Shown piece by piece: positions 16,407 through 26,142 of a stretch of 64,000 nt of DNA; the first letter of the stretch is position 1; every line of letters begins with the position of its first letter. Below the pieces are notes generated by a model, which saw only the letters and a program-made list of their open reading frames with translations, had not been told where the DNA came from and did no database searches. The stretch covers positions 124,001-188,000 of the forward strand of contig JALCST010000002.1 of the NCBI GenBank assembly GCA_022653675.1, in the 5' to 3' direction. Position numbers and translations under genes: made by a program. This DNA is from Bacteroidales bacterium. Its GTDB lineage: Bacteria > Bacteroidota > Bacteroidia > Bacteroidales > UBA932.

Positions 16407-16532
16407 TTATTTCTTCTTTTTCTTAGGTGCCGCAAAAGTGTTGTCCACCAAAGAAGCGCCACCATTCCTTTCATAAGAAGGAAGGGTGTTCTTCTTCGGT
16501 TTCTTCGGCTGTTTGTTTCCAGCTGCTCCCAT
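16407..16532 (-). CDS. 41-aa lysine-rich small protein with strong Shine-Dalgarno
   Basis: Read by eye. MGAAGNKQPKKPKKNTLPS starts the protein and it ends in APKKKKK, with 12 Lys in 41 residues and one central uncharged stretch (NGGASLVDNTFA). There is no signal peptide or membrane segment, so it is probably a nucleic-acid- or ribosome-associated peptide; I recognise no family. The ATG (16532-16530) is preceded by AGGAGG with 8-nt spacing, far stronger than at nearly all other genes here. This supports it being translated, possibly under conditions where the ribosome's anti-Shine-Dalgarno is free. It is flanked by the repeat island and the DUF456 gene. Confidence 0.65.
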   Translation of the reverse strand: MGAAGNKQPKKPKKNTLPSYERNGGASLVDNTFAAPKKKKK

Positions 16533-16619
16533 AATTAAGTCCTCCTATTTATTAAATGGTTGATAAACTCTTTCTTAAATGCGCTGCAAAAATATAACTT
16601 TTAGATAAAAGTTCAAAAC

Positions 16620-17105
16620 TTAAAGATGCCGGATTATGACCAGGAGGAGCCAGGCCGAAGCCGTCAGTGTTATGACTGTATTCAATATGAACCCTATTAT
16701 GGAACCTGCTGCAGATTTCAGGGAAGCCCTGAACTCCTTGCCGTTGAAAATAATTTCGGCTAGAAATGCCCCTATAAATGATCCCAGGAAGATACCGAGC
16801 GGCCCGAAGAAGATGCCGACAATAGTGCCGACCATCGCCCCGCGTCTGGCTATCTTGCCGCCTCCGGTCACTTTGGTGAAATATGCCGGGATGAAATAGG
16901 TTATGACTGAAACAACTGCGGTAACAACTAACCATACTATCAATGTTTTGGTAGTAACCGGATTGGTAGCCTTGTTGGGACCCCAAAGGTAAAGCAGCAG
17001 TAGTCCGCACCACGAAACGGGAATTCCCGGAAGTACAGGCAAAACGGAACCTATTACCCCGACTAAGCCGAGTACGACCGCCATTATTTGTATAAAAATG
17101 TCCAT
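16620..17105 (-). CDS. DUF456 family integral membrane protein
   Basis: 161 residues with about five hydrophobic helices. The pattern VLGLVGVIGSVLPVLPGIPVSWCGLLLLY, then GGGKIARRGAMVGTIVGIFFGPLGIFLGSFIGAFLAE with glycine-zipper-like GxxxG helices, is typical of DUF456 proteins, whose function is unknown. It sits 36 bp downstream of tyrS on the same strand. Confidence 0.85.
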   Translation of the reverse strand: MDIFIQIMAVVLGLVGVIGSVLPVLPGIPVSWCGLLLLYLWGPNKATNPVTTKTLIVWLVVTAVVSVITYFIPAYFTKVTGGGKIARRGAMVGTIVGIFFGPLGIFLGSFIGAFLAEIIFNGKEFRASLKSAAGSIIGFILNTVITLTASAWLLLVIIRHL

Positions 17106-17141
17106 CTGTCATGAATGGTGGCCCCGCGACATCACTCTTCC

Positions 17142-18431
17142 CTACTCCACTTTGAGGATAAAATATTCCTTCTTTCCTTTTTGGACGAGAATGTATTTCC
17201 CGTCCATGATGTCCTCCGGAGTAATCCTGGCCCCAATGTCGGTTACCTTTTCCTTGTTTATCGACAGTCCGCCTCCCTGTATCATCTTCTTGCACTCCCC
17301 CTTGGAAGAGAAAACGGACGTTTTTTCGGCCAGCGCATCTATAATGCCGCACGGCAGCGATGACTTCGAAATAGGGAAAGTAGGAACCCCGTCGAAGACG
17401 GAAAGGAAAGTCCTTTCGTCCAGGCGGGCCAGGATGTCGTGGGTATTCTTCCCGAACAGTACGGAAGACGCTTCCACCGCCTTGTCGTATTCCTCCTTGC
17501 CGTGCACCATGGTGGTGACCTCCTGTGCAAGCCGTTTCTGCAGCACACGGCTTTCCGGAGCCGAGTCCTGCCGCACAATCAAATCTTCGATTTCCTCCCT
17601 AGGCAGGAAAGTGAATATCTTGATATAGCGCTTGGCATCCTCGTCGGCTACATTGAGCCAGAACTGATAAAATGCATAAGGGGAAGTATAGGAAGCGTCG
17701 AGCCACACGTTGCCTTTCTCGGTCTTGCCGAACTTGGTACCGTCGGCTTTCGTTATGAGCGGACAGGTCATCGCATAGGCTTCGCCCCCAAGTATTCTTC
17801 GTATCAATTCCGTACCGGTGGTTATATTGCCCCACTGATCGCTTCCTCCCATCTGCAGCCTGCACCCGTAATTTTTATAAAGGTAGAGAAAATCATAACC
17901 CTGGACGAGTTGGTACGAGAATTCGGTGAATGACATGCCTTCCCGGTCTTCGGCATTAAGGCGCTTCCTTACCGAATCCTTGCTCATCATATAATTGACG
18001 GTAATATGCTTACCTACATCACGTATAAAGTTTATGAAAGAGAACTCCTTCATCCAGTCGTAATTGTCCACGAGCAATGCGCAATCGGGTTCCCCGCTGT
18101 CGAAATCCAGAAAGCGCGAAAGCTGTTTCTTGATGCACTCTTCATTGTGACGGAGGCTCTCCTCGTCCAGCAATTTTCTCTCGGCCGATTTCATAGAAGG
18201 GTCTCCTATCATTCCCGTAGCCCCACCTACAAGCGCGATCGGCTTATGGCCGAAACGCTGCAGGTGCTTCAGCATCATTATGCTTACAAGATGCCCGATA
18301 TGCAGGGAATCCGCTGTCGGATCTATTCCGACATAAGTCGGGGTAGGCTCCTTAAGCAGCTGCTCGCGTGTTCCCGGCATGATGTCGTGAATCATTCCAC
18401 GCCAGGTAAGTTCCTCAATAAAATCTTTCAT
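17142..18431 (-). CDS. tyrS: Tyrosyl-tRNA synthetase
   Basis: 429 residues, class I synthetase. [20 protein letters not shown] carries the HIGH motif (about residues 41-44), [16 protein letters not shown] forms the tyrosine pocket, and KFGKT is the KMSKS equivalent. A C-terminal S4-like RNA-binding domain follows ([16 protein letters not shown]...). The start is supported by TAATTTTG ending 4 nt before the ATG, implying an almost leaderless mRNA. Confidence 0.96.
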   Translation of the reverse strand: MKDFIEELTWRGMIHDIMPGTREQLLKEPTPTYVGIDPTADSLHIGHLVSIMMLKHLQRFGHKPIALVGGATGMIGDPSMKSAERKLLDEESLRHNEECIKKQLSRFLDFDSGEPDCALLVDNYDWMKEFSFINFIRDVGKHITVNYMMSKDSVRKRLNAEDREGMSFTEFSYQLVQGYDFLYLYKNYGCRLQMGGSDQWGNITTGTELIRRILGGEAYAMTCPLITKADGTKFGKTEKGNVWLDASYTSPYAFYQFWLNVADEDAKRYIKIFTFLPREEIEDLIVRQDSAPESRVLQKRLAQEVTTMVHGKEEYDKAVEASSVLFGKNTHDILARLDERTFLSVFDGVPTFPISKSSLPCGIIDALAEKTSVFSSKGECKKMIQGGGLSINKEKVTDIGARITPEDIMDGKYILVQKGKKEYFILKVE

Positions 18432-18435
18432 GCTG

Positions 18436-18464
18436 CAAAATTACGGAAAAAATTACTACTTTCG
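18436..18464. promoter_or_regulatory. Divergent promoters, tyrS / S37 peptidase
   Basis: Minus strand: TAATTTTG (18443-18436), directly before tyrS. Plus strand: TACTTTCG (18457-18464), one mismatch to TAnnTTTG, 20 nt before the S37 peptidase ATG. Confidence 0.5.
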
Positions 18465-18484
18465 CTTAACCGAATAAAACGTAT

Positions 18485-19795
18485 ATGAAACACACTATCC
18501 GCGCCTTCACAGCGCTTTTTGCTTTTTGCCTGATTTTTTCAATCGATTTCAATGCCGCAGCCCAACCGGAGTTCAAGGAGCAGCTTTCGAAGCTGGACAT
18601 AAGCATCGATTCGGTGATGACTTCCGACTTCTATGCCGGCAAATACCTTTGCACGATTACGGAACCGCTGGACTGGAAACATCCCGAGAAAGGCTCTTTC
18701 CAACAGAGATTCCTTGTAATGAACAGGGGCGTGGACAAACCAACGGTAGTGGAGACGGAAGGCTATGGCGCAGCATATGCCATGCGGCCCGGCTATGTCG
18801 AAGAACTCACCCGCATTCTCGATGCGAACCTGGTCTTCGTAGAGCACCGCTTTTTCCTGAAATCCGTTCCGGATTCGGCCCATTTCGACTGGAAATACAT
18901 GACTGCGGAAAACTCGGCGAACGATTTGCACCACGTGGTGACTGCCATGAAAAACATATACCATGGCAAATGGGTCGCTTCCGGAATAAGCAAGGGAGGC
19001 CAGACTGCATTGATCTATAGGGCATTCTATCCTAACGACGTCGACGTCAGCGTACCTTACGTAGCACCCTTGTGCAGCGCATTGGAAGACGGGCGCCACG
19101 AGCCTTTCATAGCAGATTCCACAGGCACACCCGAAGGAAGGGCCAAGGTCCTGGCATTCCAGCGCGAAGTATTGAAAAGAAGGGACCTCATCCAGCCTCT
19201 GTTCGACAGCCTGTGCAAAGCCAAGGGATACGTATTCAGAATGTCCCTGCCAGAAGCGTTGGACTACACCGTCATGGAATTCTCGTTCTCGTTCTGGCAG
19301 TGGGGATTCCCCGTAGAAAGCTTGCCCGACACTACGGAAACCAGCCGTACGCTTTTCAAATATCTGATTCACGTAGACGACCCGGAATACTTTACGGCAA
19401 GCGGAGACGTCGCAACCCTTCCTTTTAACTACCAGGCAGCTCATGAACTCGGATATTACGGATACGACCTCTCCCCTTTCAAGGACCTGGCCGTAGTCAA
19501 AAGCACCAAGGGCTATTTTACCAGATACATGCTGCCCGAAGGCGCCGGTAATGTTAAATTTTCGGACAAGCTCTATAAAAAACTGTCGAAATTCCTTAAA
19601 ACAACTGATGCGAAAATGCTGTTCGTCTACGGAGAATATGATCCCTGGTCGGCGGTACGCGTACCCGATTATCACAAGGAAAACATAAAAATTTTCATCG
19701 TTCCAGGGGGATGCCACCGTTCCCGCATCAACTCGATGCCCGAAGAGATGAGAAAGGAAGCCGTCGATACATTGAAAAACTGGCTTGGAATCTGA
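18485..19795 (+). CDS. Secreted S37 family serine aminopeptidase (PS-10 type)
   Basis: 436 residues with a signal peptide (LFAFCLIFSIDFNAAAQ). Alpha/beta-hydrolase peptidase related to Streptomyces tripeptidyl aminopeptidase. The nucleophile elbow is SGISKGGQT (GxSxG form), preceded by LVFVEHRFF and DLHHVVTAMK as in S37/S28 peptidases. The late YGEYDPWSA and the GGCHRSRI segment supply the acid and His. Expected to trim peptides in the periplasm or at the surface. It starts an apparent operon with the DUF2156 gene (3-bp gap). Confidence 0.85.
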   Translation: MKHTIRAFTALFAFCLIFSIDFNAAAQPEFKEQLSKLDISIDSVMTSDFYAGKYLCTITEPLDWKHPEKGSFQQRFLVMNRGVDKPTVVETEGYGAAYAMRPGYVEELTRILDANLVFVEHRFFLKSVPDSAHFDWKYMTAENSANDLHHVVTAMKNIYHGKWVASGISKGGQTALIYRAFYPNDVDVSVPYVAPLCSALEDGRHEPFIADSTGTPEGRAKVLAFQREVLKRRDLIQPLFDSLCKAKGYVFRMSLPEALDYTVMEFSFSFWQWGFPVESLPDTTETSRTLFKYLIHVDDPEYFTASGDVATLPFNYQAAHELGYYGYDLSPFKDLAVVKSTKGYFTRYMLPEGAGNVKFSDKLYKKLSKFLKTTDAKMLFVYGEYDPWSAVRVPDYHKENIKIFIVPGGCHRSRINSMPEEMRKEAVDTLKNWLGI

Positions 19796-19798
19796 TTT

Positions 19799-20701
19799 AT
19801 GTTGGAATTCCGACAGATAGAACTCGGCGATAAGGAGTGGATCGATCCACTCCTGGCGGCAAGCGATTTCCAAGGGACCGAATACAGTTTTTCCACCATG
19901 TGGATGTGGACTAAAATCTTCGACACGGAAATATCCAGGTTCGAAGATTACTTGATAGTAAGATCCATAGAAAACGGATGGGCCGATTACGTCTACCCTG
20001 CCGGTAAGGGAAACGACGACGATTTCAGACGTACCCTACTCGAAAGCATGGACGACGCACGACGGCTGAAACTTAATTTCTCCATAGTCCCCATGCTCAA
20101 ATCAAAGCAGGAATACATCGAAGGCATGTTCCCGGGGCAATTCAAGTTCGAGGACATAAGGGATGCATACGATTACATTTACCTTACAGACGATCTCATA
20201 AATCTCAGCGGCAAGAAATACCAGGCGAAACGCAACCATATACACCACTTCGAAACGCTGCCGGACTGGCAATACGAGACGATGACGCCGGAAAACCTTG
20301 GGGATTGCATAAAAATGACATTCGAATGGTGCAAGAGAAACGGCTGCAAGGAAGATGTTTCCCTAAATTCGGAGATATGCGCAGTGCAGAGAGCCTTGCA
20401 TAACATGGAAGCACTGAAATTGAAGGGAGGCCTGCTCAGAGTACAAGGCAAGGTGGTCGCATACAGCGTGGGAGAAAAACTCAACAGCGATACTTTCATA
20501 GTACATATAGAAAAGGCTTTCGACGACGTGGACGGGGCATATCCCATGATAAACCGGGAATTCCTGAAACACGAAGCCACCGGTTGCGTTTACGTCAACA
20601 GGGAGGATGACAGCGGCAAGGAGGGCCTGCGTACAGCAAAGCTTTCCTATCATCCTGTATATCTTTTGGAAAAATGCTTGGGTAAATTGATTTTTTTTTA
20701 G
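19799..20701 (+). CDS. DUF2156 (LPG synthetase C-terminal-like) GNAT-fold protein
   Basis: 300 residues. MLEFRQIELGDKEWIDPLL...EYSFSTMWMWTKIF and KKYQAKRNHIHHF are typical of DUF2156 proteins in Bacteroidales. The domain is related to the catalytic tRNA-dependent aminoacyl transferase half of phosphatidylglycerol lysyltransferases. No membrane half is present, so a soluble acyl- or aminoacyl-transferase is likely; the substrate is unknown. Close downstream partner of the S37 peptidase gene. Confidence 0.82.
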   Translation: MLEFRQIELGDKEWIDPLLAASDFQGTEYSFSTMWMWTKIFDTEISRFEDYLIVRSIENGWADYVYPAGKGNDDDFRRTLLESMDDARRLKLNFSIVPMLKSKQEYIEGMFPGQFKFEDIRDAYDYIYLTDDLINLSGKKYQAKRNHIHHFETLPDWQYETMTPENLGDCIKMTFEWCKRNGCKEDVSLNSEICAVQRALHNMEALKLKGGLLRVQGKVVAYSVGEKLNSDTFIVHIEKAFDDVDGAYPMINREFLKHEATGCVYVNREDDSGKEGLRTAKLSYHPVYLLEKCLGKLIFF

Positions 20702-20825
20702 ATATTTGCCCCAGTTGAATACAAATGGAAAATACTTTGGATACCACCGATTGCAGTAGCAGCGATTCAGTCCCTCCCCGAGACTGCCGATCAGAAGAGC
20801 CATCGTTTAATACGTTCTTATAAAC

Positions 20826-21476
20826 ATGGCTCTGTTTCTAACGAAAAAAATCAATAACAAGGACGCCGTCGTTTATGTCTGGGACATGAGCGAGACGGAG
20901 GATGAATTATGGTCTCTGACTTACATACCGAACGAGGCGGCGGAAGAGATTAGGATGACAGCAAACCCGCAGAGGCGCAAGGAAAAACTTGCAGAGTGGG
21001 CATTGCTTAATACCATCTTCGACGGAAAAGTATATCTGGGTCATCACGACAACGGAAGGCCATATCTGCACAACTCCCTGACGGAATTGAGTATCTCTCA
21101 CGATTCCCGCTTCGTCGCGATCATCACTTCGCCTCAAGGCGAAGATCTAGGCATCGACATAGAAAACCTTGATAGAGACTTTTCGGCCGTAGAGGCCAAA
21201 GCTCTGTCGGAAGATGAAAAAGAGGACTTAAACAAACAGAAACGCCAACTTCAGCTAGCCATCTACTGGTGTGCAAAGGAAGCGATTTTCAAGAGAATGT
21301 CGCTCAACGGGGTCAACTATGCCGAACAGATCGAGGTGGGGAAATTCAATCCCCGTATCGATGGAGACGACCACGAAATACACGCAACCTTCACTTTCGA
21401 CGACGGGGTCGAGATGGAATTCGATCCAGGCTACATGATCTTCGAGAACCATGTGATGGTCTGGGTCGTCGGATGA
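20826..21476 (+). CDS. 4'-phosphopantetheinyl transferase superfamily protein
   Basis: 216 residues. Transfers phosphopantetheine from CoA to carrier proteins. LGIDIENLDRDF and WCAKEAIFK are the two Mg/CoA-binding signatures (GIDIE and WxxKEA). The Sfp-like length (more than 200 aa, two half-domains) differs from the short AcpS. No carrier-protein or synthase gene is adjacent. It is 124 bp behind the DUF2156 gene and converges with the phosphatase gene, 4 bp between stops. Confidence 0.88.
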   Translation: MALFLTKKINNKDAVVYVWDMSETEDELWSLTYIPNEAAEEIRMTANPQRRKEKLAEWALLNTIFDGKVYLGHHDNGRPYLHNSLTELSISHDSRFVAIITSPQGEDLGIDIENLDRDFSAVEAKALSEDEKEDLNKQKRQLQLAIYWCAKEAIFKRMSLNGVNYAEQIEVGKFNPRIDGDDHEIHATFTFDDGVEMEFDPGYMIFENHVMVWVVG

Positions 21477-21480
21477 ACTG

Positions 21481-22761
21481 CTAATTAAGTTGCTTAATGA
21501 AATATGCCCTGGCGTCTTTCCAATGATAATACGGAAAGACGTCGGTTTTTATGGGGATACCCGCCTCTTTCTCGTTGCGGAGAATCTTTATTATGATATC
21601 GTCCCTGTCTTTCATATTGCGGAAGAAAATTATCTGTATATTGGAGCACATAGGTGTTATTATGCTGCTCTGCCATATTCCCGCGACCTTATTCAAATCT
21701 TCGACCTCTACTGCAACGCTGTCGCTTTCCAATCCCATAAGCATTGCCAATGGAGTAACGTTCACGTCATGGCCAAAACGCAATGTGGCGATTTGGGAAC
21801 TGTCCTTGATGACTTGGTCCGCCGTCTCAATTATGTTTTCAAGCAACGGCCGTATATCTTCCTTGACATACTTCCCGAACCTTTTCGTATTTCCACAATA
21901 CAGATACATGTTAAGGTTCTGTACCGAGAAGCATTCGTAAAGCTCTTCGTCCGTAAAATACGGGAAAAGATCGATTCCAAGATAGTCCACATCCTGCATG
22001 TCGGCAGCCATCCGCCACAGGGATATCATGAACTTGCTTTCATCTTTGATATTAACTTTAACCCACTTAGGATCTGCGAAAATGGAACTTATCAAACGCT
22101 CGGGATGCACAGTATAATTCTCAACGCTATCGACTACATGCCTGATCTCTCTTTTCATGGAATCCCTGTGACTGTAATCGGCCATATACCACATATTCCT
22201 CTTGCTCGATTCTCGGGAAATATTCAGTGAGGGATTGAATTCCTTCAGGCGTTCGTCGAACGCAGACATCGAAAGGATGCAACGCACGACGTTCGTCGAC
22301 CGGCTTTCTATATATCCGCCCTTCTCGAACACCTGTGGAAAAGATTCGTACATTCTTTCCGCAACTCCGCGGTGTTCCCTTACCCCACGCGGAGTAAGCT
22401 CCCCGGCAAGTCCCCTGGCATCCCTGCAAACGGTATCGACCTGCATCATCAGCTTCTCTCCCAGGATAGTGAGCACACCGTCATCGGAAGCCTGCTGCAT
22501 AACTTTATTCACGGAATCATAATCCCTGTCGGATCCCATATAACGCGAACCATGCCGTCCGAAATGGCTTATATAGAAAGGCACGTACCCTTCGGGTGCC
22601 GGCGTCCTTTTGTATGTCGGTACGGAATCGGATTCGTACGAACAATAAGCGCCCGCAATTCTGGTTATGGGATTTAATACTTTTTCGCGTCCGTTTTGTG
22701 CAAAAGACACAAACGATACGAACAATAGCAGAAAAACTGCCGTGACAATTTGTTTCTTCAT
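21481..22761 (-). CDS. Exported histidine acid phosphatase (phytase/MINPP-like)
   Basis: 426 residues with a signal peptide ending at SFAQ. The catalytic RHGxR motif is in FYISHFGRHGSRYM (about residues 68-72), and the distal HD motif is in LRFGHDVNVTPLAMLMG. This is branch 2 of the histidine phosphatase superfamily, which includes periplasmic phytases and multiple inositol polyphosphate phosphatases. The exact substrate cannot be read. It follows the GH2 gene by 3 bp, so the two are co-transcribed. Confidence 0.87.
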   Translation of the reverse strand: MKKQIVTAVFLLLFVSFVSFAQNGREKVLNPITRIAGAYCSYESDSVPTYKRTPAPEGYVPFYISHFGRHGSRYMGSDRDYDSVNKVMQQASDDGVLTILGEKLMMQVDTVCRDARGLAGELTPRGVREHRGVAERMYESFPQVFEKGGYIESRSTNVVRCILSMSAFDERLKEFNPSLNISRESSKRNMWYMADYSHRDSMKREIRHVVDSVENYTVHPERLISSIFADPKWVKVNIKDESKFMISLWRMAADMQDVDYLGIDLFPYFTDEELYECFSVQNLNMYLYCGNTKRFGKYVKEDIRPLLENIIETADQVIKDSSQIATLRFGHDVNVTPLAMLMGLESDSVAVEVEDLNKVAGIWQSSIITPMCSNIQIIFFRNMKDRDDIIIKILRNEKEAGIPIKTDVFPYYHWKDARAYFIKQLN

Positions 22762-22764
22762 CTT

Positions 22765-25700
22765 TTATTTTCCGGAAATTGTAAATCCATAATTATAATG
22801 TTTGCCGAGTAACCTGTATTGCGGCAGAGGTCTGGCATCAAGGCTCCAAGAATTCGTGCCTCCCACACCGGTTTGGCATAGGTCGATGTTAACCACAATA
22901 TTGGGATAATCATCTTCAAGTTCATCAATATGCTTTGCCGATTCTATATTACCGGCAGAAAAGTTCCAGGCGGAGAAGTTCAGGGGACAATCTCCCTTTA
23001 CTATGATGCGGGCTCCCATATAAGTCAGTCCGGAACCTGCAACTGAAGATGAACCGTATCCCCCGATTTTCCTGGACAGGACGGACAGGGTGAACCACCT
23101 GACGTCGCAGCGATTACCGCTTTCCTGCGGATAGACGTAGTCGAATCCCAGGTCGTCTACGGATGCCGAGAAGCAACCTATCTTCGACCCGAGACACCTG
23201 TCCACATAGTTTTCAGAAGGACCGCGGCCGTAATATATAACAGTTTGAAGGTTCTTCGGGACTTCGGTCCGCATTCCGATTCTCAACGGCTCGCATACGC
23301 CGTCGGCAATCTTAAGGTCATAACCCACATGCAGCGTTCCGGTTTCGGAAAGGCAATATTCCAACCTCAGTTCCACGGAATCGGGAATGGATTTGACGAT
23401 TGTCACGATGTTCCGGTTCAGCTCGACCGTATCGGTCCGCATGCGAGCCATGGCATCCTTCCAGAAACCGAGCCGGCGCTCCGTAAGCCAACCGCGACGG
23501 TCGTTGTCGGTTGAAGGACGCCAGAAATCAGGGATCAGAGGCTTTTCGAGCAGTTCCCGGCCTCCGGTCACGAAGTTCGTGACATATCCGCTGCTCTTGT
23601 CGACGGCGACGGTCGAACCGGCATAAGACATGGTATAAATGCTGTCATTCTCATCGTGATGGACATCGTACGAAATCGTCGGTTCGAACGGGGAAACCGT
23701 TGCATTGGTTTCCAAAGGCATCGCAAACTGCTCGTACGCGGTAATATGGCCACGATCGCAATAGTCCGACGCATATTTCTCGACGGCCTGGATGTTGAAC
23801 CAGTATTCTCCCTCCCCTTTCAAGGGAGAGAAGGCAATACTCACATCGGCAGAGTGCTGCGGCTGTATTTCAGGCACATTGACGGTCCCGCTCTGTATCA
23901 CTCCCTTGTCTGTCGTTATCTGCCATACGAAATCGTATTTCGAAGTCGAAACGAAATAATTCCTGTTCAGAATCCCAATATCGGCGCTTCCCTTCGCATC
24001 CATCAGCTTAGCAGTGAATTCCAAAGGCTGAAATACATACTTGCATTCCGTCATTGCAGGATGCGGCGTCCGGTCTGGATTCACCAGACCGTTAATGCAA
24101 AAATTCCCGTCCGTATGTTCCCCCTTCTCGAAGTCGCCTCCGTAAGCCCAATACCGCCTGCCGGCGGAATCGGTTCTAGCTATTCCCTGGTCGATCCAGT
24201 CCCATATGAAACCGCCCATCAGATTGGCGTGGCTGCGTATCACTTTCCAATATTCGTCCAGGCCCCCAGTGGAATTGCCCATCGAGTGGTCATATTCGCA
24301 CATCATTATGGGACGCGTAAGAACGGAATCTTCGGCCATCGACTTGAGGGCATCCACGGTAGGATACATGCGGCTCATAACATCCACATAGCTCCTGTCG
24401 TCCGGATCGGAAAGCCTGTCGACTACCTCCATCTTTGGGAAAACGTATTTTATGGCGCTCGTCGTAAACCATGGCCGGAAGCCTTCCTTCCACTCCACGC
24501 CCTGGGCTCCCTCGTAATGGATTATTCTGGTAGGATCGTAGTCGTGTATCCATCCGGCTATGGCCGCATGGTTCGGACCTCCCCCCGATTCGTTGCCGAG
24601 GGACCAGGAGAAGATGCATGGATGGTTCCTGTCGCGGATAACCATTCCGGTAGCCCTCTCGGTAAATGCGGTAAGCCATCCAGGCTGGTTCGAGAGATAT
24701 CCTCCGAGACCGTGGGTTTCTATGTTCGCCTCATCCATGACATAAATCCCGTATTTATCGCATAAATCGTAGAAATAAGGGGAACGCGGATAGTGCGAGG
24801 TACGGATCGCATTGAAATTGTAGCTCTTCATCATCCTTATGTCGCTCTCGATGTCGCCGTATGAGGCGGCCTTGCCCTTGTATTGGTCCATATCGTGGAT
24901 ATTGACCCCATAAAGCTTCACGGGCCGTCCGTTTATGTAAAAGATGCCGCCCTTTACCGAAATGTCCCTGAATCCTATGTGGCAACTTCTAGCCTCGACC
25001 ACCTTGCCGTTCGAATCCCTGAGTTCCAGGACCAGCGTGTACAAATAGGGGTCTTCGGCGCTCCATTTCCTTGGTGACCTTATCACATTCTCTATCAGAG
25101 GATAATACACGTAAAAATCGGTAGGATAATATTCGTCCAGCACCTCCGTGACCGGAAGACGGTTGCGGGAAGAATCCACGGCTTCCCCGACGTCATTGAA
25201 TAAGGTCGCCCTTAGAAACCACCCCTTTACCATTGAGTCCTTGACGCTCCAGGCAAACTGCGGACGAATCTGAAGACGGGCGTCAGTCCTTGTGGAATCC
25301 GTGAATACGGTACGGACCCCGAAATCCCTTATGGCTATCATCGGTTCGGACGTCAGATAAACGTCGCGGTAGATGCCAGCCATCCGCCAGTGGTCCTGAT
25401 CCTCGAGGTAACTGCCGTCTGTCCATTTGAATACCTTGACAGCTATCTTGTTAGGTTCATTGAAATCCGCCACGTCCGTTATGTCGAAACTGCCCGAAAG
25501 GCAACTGCCCTCCGAATAGCCGATGAACTTCCCGTTGATCCAGACATAATATCCGGAATAGACCCCGTCGAACGTCAGTATGATGCGGCGCCCCTTCCAG
25601 TTCTCCGGAAGAGTGAAATAACGCACGTAGCAACCTACCGGATCGTTGCGGCGGATGAAAGGCGGATCGACCGGAAACGGGTAGATTATATTCGAATAGA

Positions 25701-26058
25701 TCGGATAACCGTAGCCAACCACGTCCCAGCAGCATGGTACGTCTATCGTATCCCAGTCCGAAATATCGTACCTGTCGGCCTGGAATCCCTCCGGAGCTCC
25801 TTCGACATCATCGGCGAACCTGAATTTCCATTTGCCGTCCAGCAGCATGAAGTCGGATTTCGTACGGTCACACCCGATGGCGTCGCCAACGGTACGGTAA
25901 GAATACATCTCAGCCCTGGATCCCATCCTGTTGACCTGGTTCACATACGGCGTCTGCCACTCTTTCGGGTCATACGTACGGGCAGACCCCCACTCCTGTG
26001 CGCCGGCAAATGTTACGGCTACAGACAGCAAAAAAATGGTCGACAATATGCATTTCAT
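22765..26058 (-). CDS. GH2 beta-galactosidase (LacZ-type, exported)
   Basis: 1097 residues with a signal peptide ending at AGAQ. All five LacZ domains are evident: jelly-roll sugar-binding domain (FRFADDVEGAPEGF...VPCCWDVVGYGYPIYSNIIYP), immunoglobulin-like domain, TIM barrel, second Ig domain, and a C-terminal beta-galactosidase small chain (YGRGPSENYVDR). The acid/base Glu is in WSLGNESGGG and the nucleophile Glu in MCEYDHSMGNS. Periplasmic lactose/galactoside hydrolysis is expected. It has its own -7 element upstream, so it is probably separate from the preceding AT-rich operon despite sharing the strand. GC-richer than that operon. Confidence 0.93.
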   Translation of the reverse strand: MKCILSTIFLLSVAVTFAGAQEWGSARTYDPKEWQTPYVNQVNRMGSRAEMYSYRTVGDAIGCDRTKSDFMLLDGKWKFRFADDVEGAPEGFQADRYDISDWDTIDVPCCWDVVGYGYPIYSNIIYPFPVDPPFIRRNDPVGCYVRYFTLPENWKGRRIILTFDGVYSGYYVWINGKFIGYSEGSCLSGSFDITDVADFNEPNKIAVKVFKWTDGSYLEDQDHWRMAGIYRDVYLTSEPMIAIRDFGVRTVFTDSTRTDARLQIRPQFAWSVKDSMVKGWFLRATLFNDVGEAVDSSRNRLPVTEVLDEYYPTDFYVYYPLIENVIRSPRKWSAEDPYLYTLVLELRDSNGKVVEARSCHIGFRDISVKGGIFYINGRPVKLYGVNIHDMDQYKGKAASYGDIESDIRMMKSYNFNAIRTSHYPRSPYFYDLCDKYGIYVMDEANIETHGLGGYLSNQPGWLTAFTERATGMVIRDRNHPCIFSWSLGNESGGGPNHAAIAGWIHDYDPTRIIHYEGAQGVEWKEGFRPWFTTSAIKYVFPKMEVVDRLSDPDDRSYVDVMSRMYPTVDALKSMAEDSVLTRPIMMCEYDHSMGNSTGGLDEYWKVIRSHANLMGGFIWDWIDQGIARTDSAGRRYWAYGGDFEKGEHTDGNFCINGLVNPDRTPHPAMTECKYVFQPLEFTAKLMDAKGSADIGILNRNYFVSTSKYDFVWQITTDKGVIQSGTVNVPEIQPQHSADVSIAFSPLKGEGEYWFNIQAVEKYASDYCDRGHITAYEQFAMPLETNATVSPFEPTISYDVHHDENDSIYTMSYAGSTVAVDKSSGYVTNFVTGGRELLEKPLIPDFWRPSTDNDRRGWLTERRLGFWKDAMARMRTDTVELNRNIVTIVKSIPDSVELRLEYCLSETGTLHVGYDLKIADGVCEPLRIGMRTEVPKNLQTVIYYGRGPSENYVDRCLGSKIGCFSASVDDLGFDYVYPQESGNRCDVRWFTLSVLSRKIGGYGSSSVAGSGLTYMGARIIVKGDCPLNFSAWNFSAGNIESAKHIDELEDDYPNIVVNIDLCQTGVGGTNSWSLDARPLPQYRLLGKHYNYGFTISGK

Positions 26059-26079
26059 CCCTGTACCCCTATTTTTTTA

Positions 26080-26087
26080 CAAATATA
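26080..26087 (-). promoter_or_regulatory. -7 promoter element of GH2-phosphatase operon
   Basis: TATATTTG on the minus strand, 21 nt before the GH2 ATG. It suggests that the GH2 gene is transcribed independently of the upstream ribose-type operon. Confidence 0.6.
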
Positions 26088-26142
26088 GCCGTATTAATCG
26101 GATTTTCGAGGAAGGGGGATCCGCAACAAAACTAATCTAGTA

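Noticed and set aside
18539-19873. 444-codon minus-strand frame opposite the S37 peptidase
   Set aside because: Antisense to a gene with clear catalytic motifs; its translation resembles no family.
22765-26058. GH2 beta-galactosidase as a member of the ribose-type operon
   Set aside because: Same strand, but an 84-bp gap, its own TAnnTTTG element and a higher GC content argue for a separate unit.
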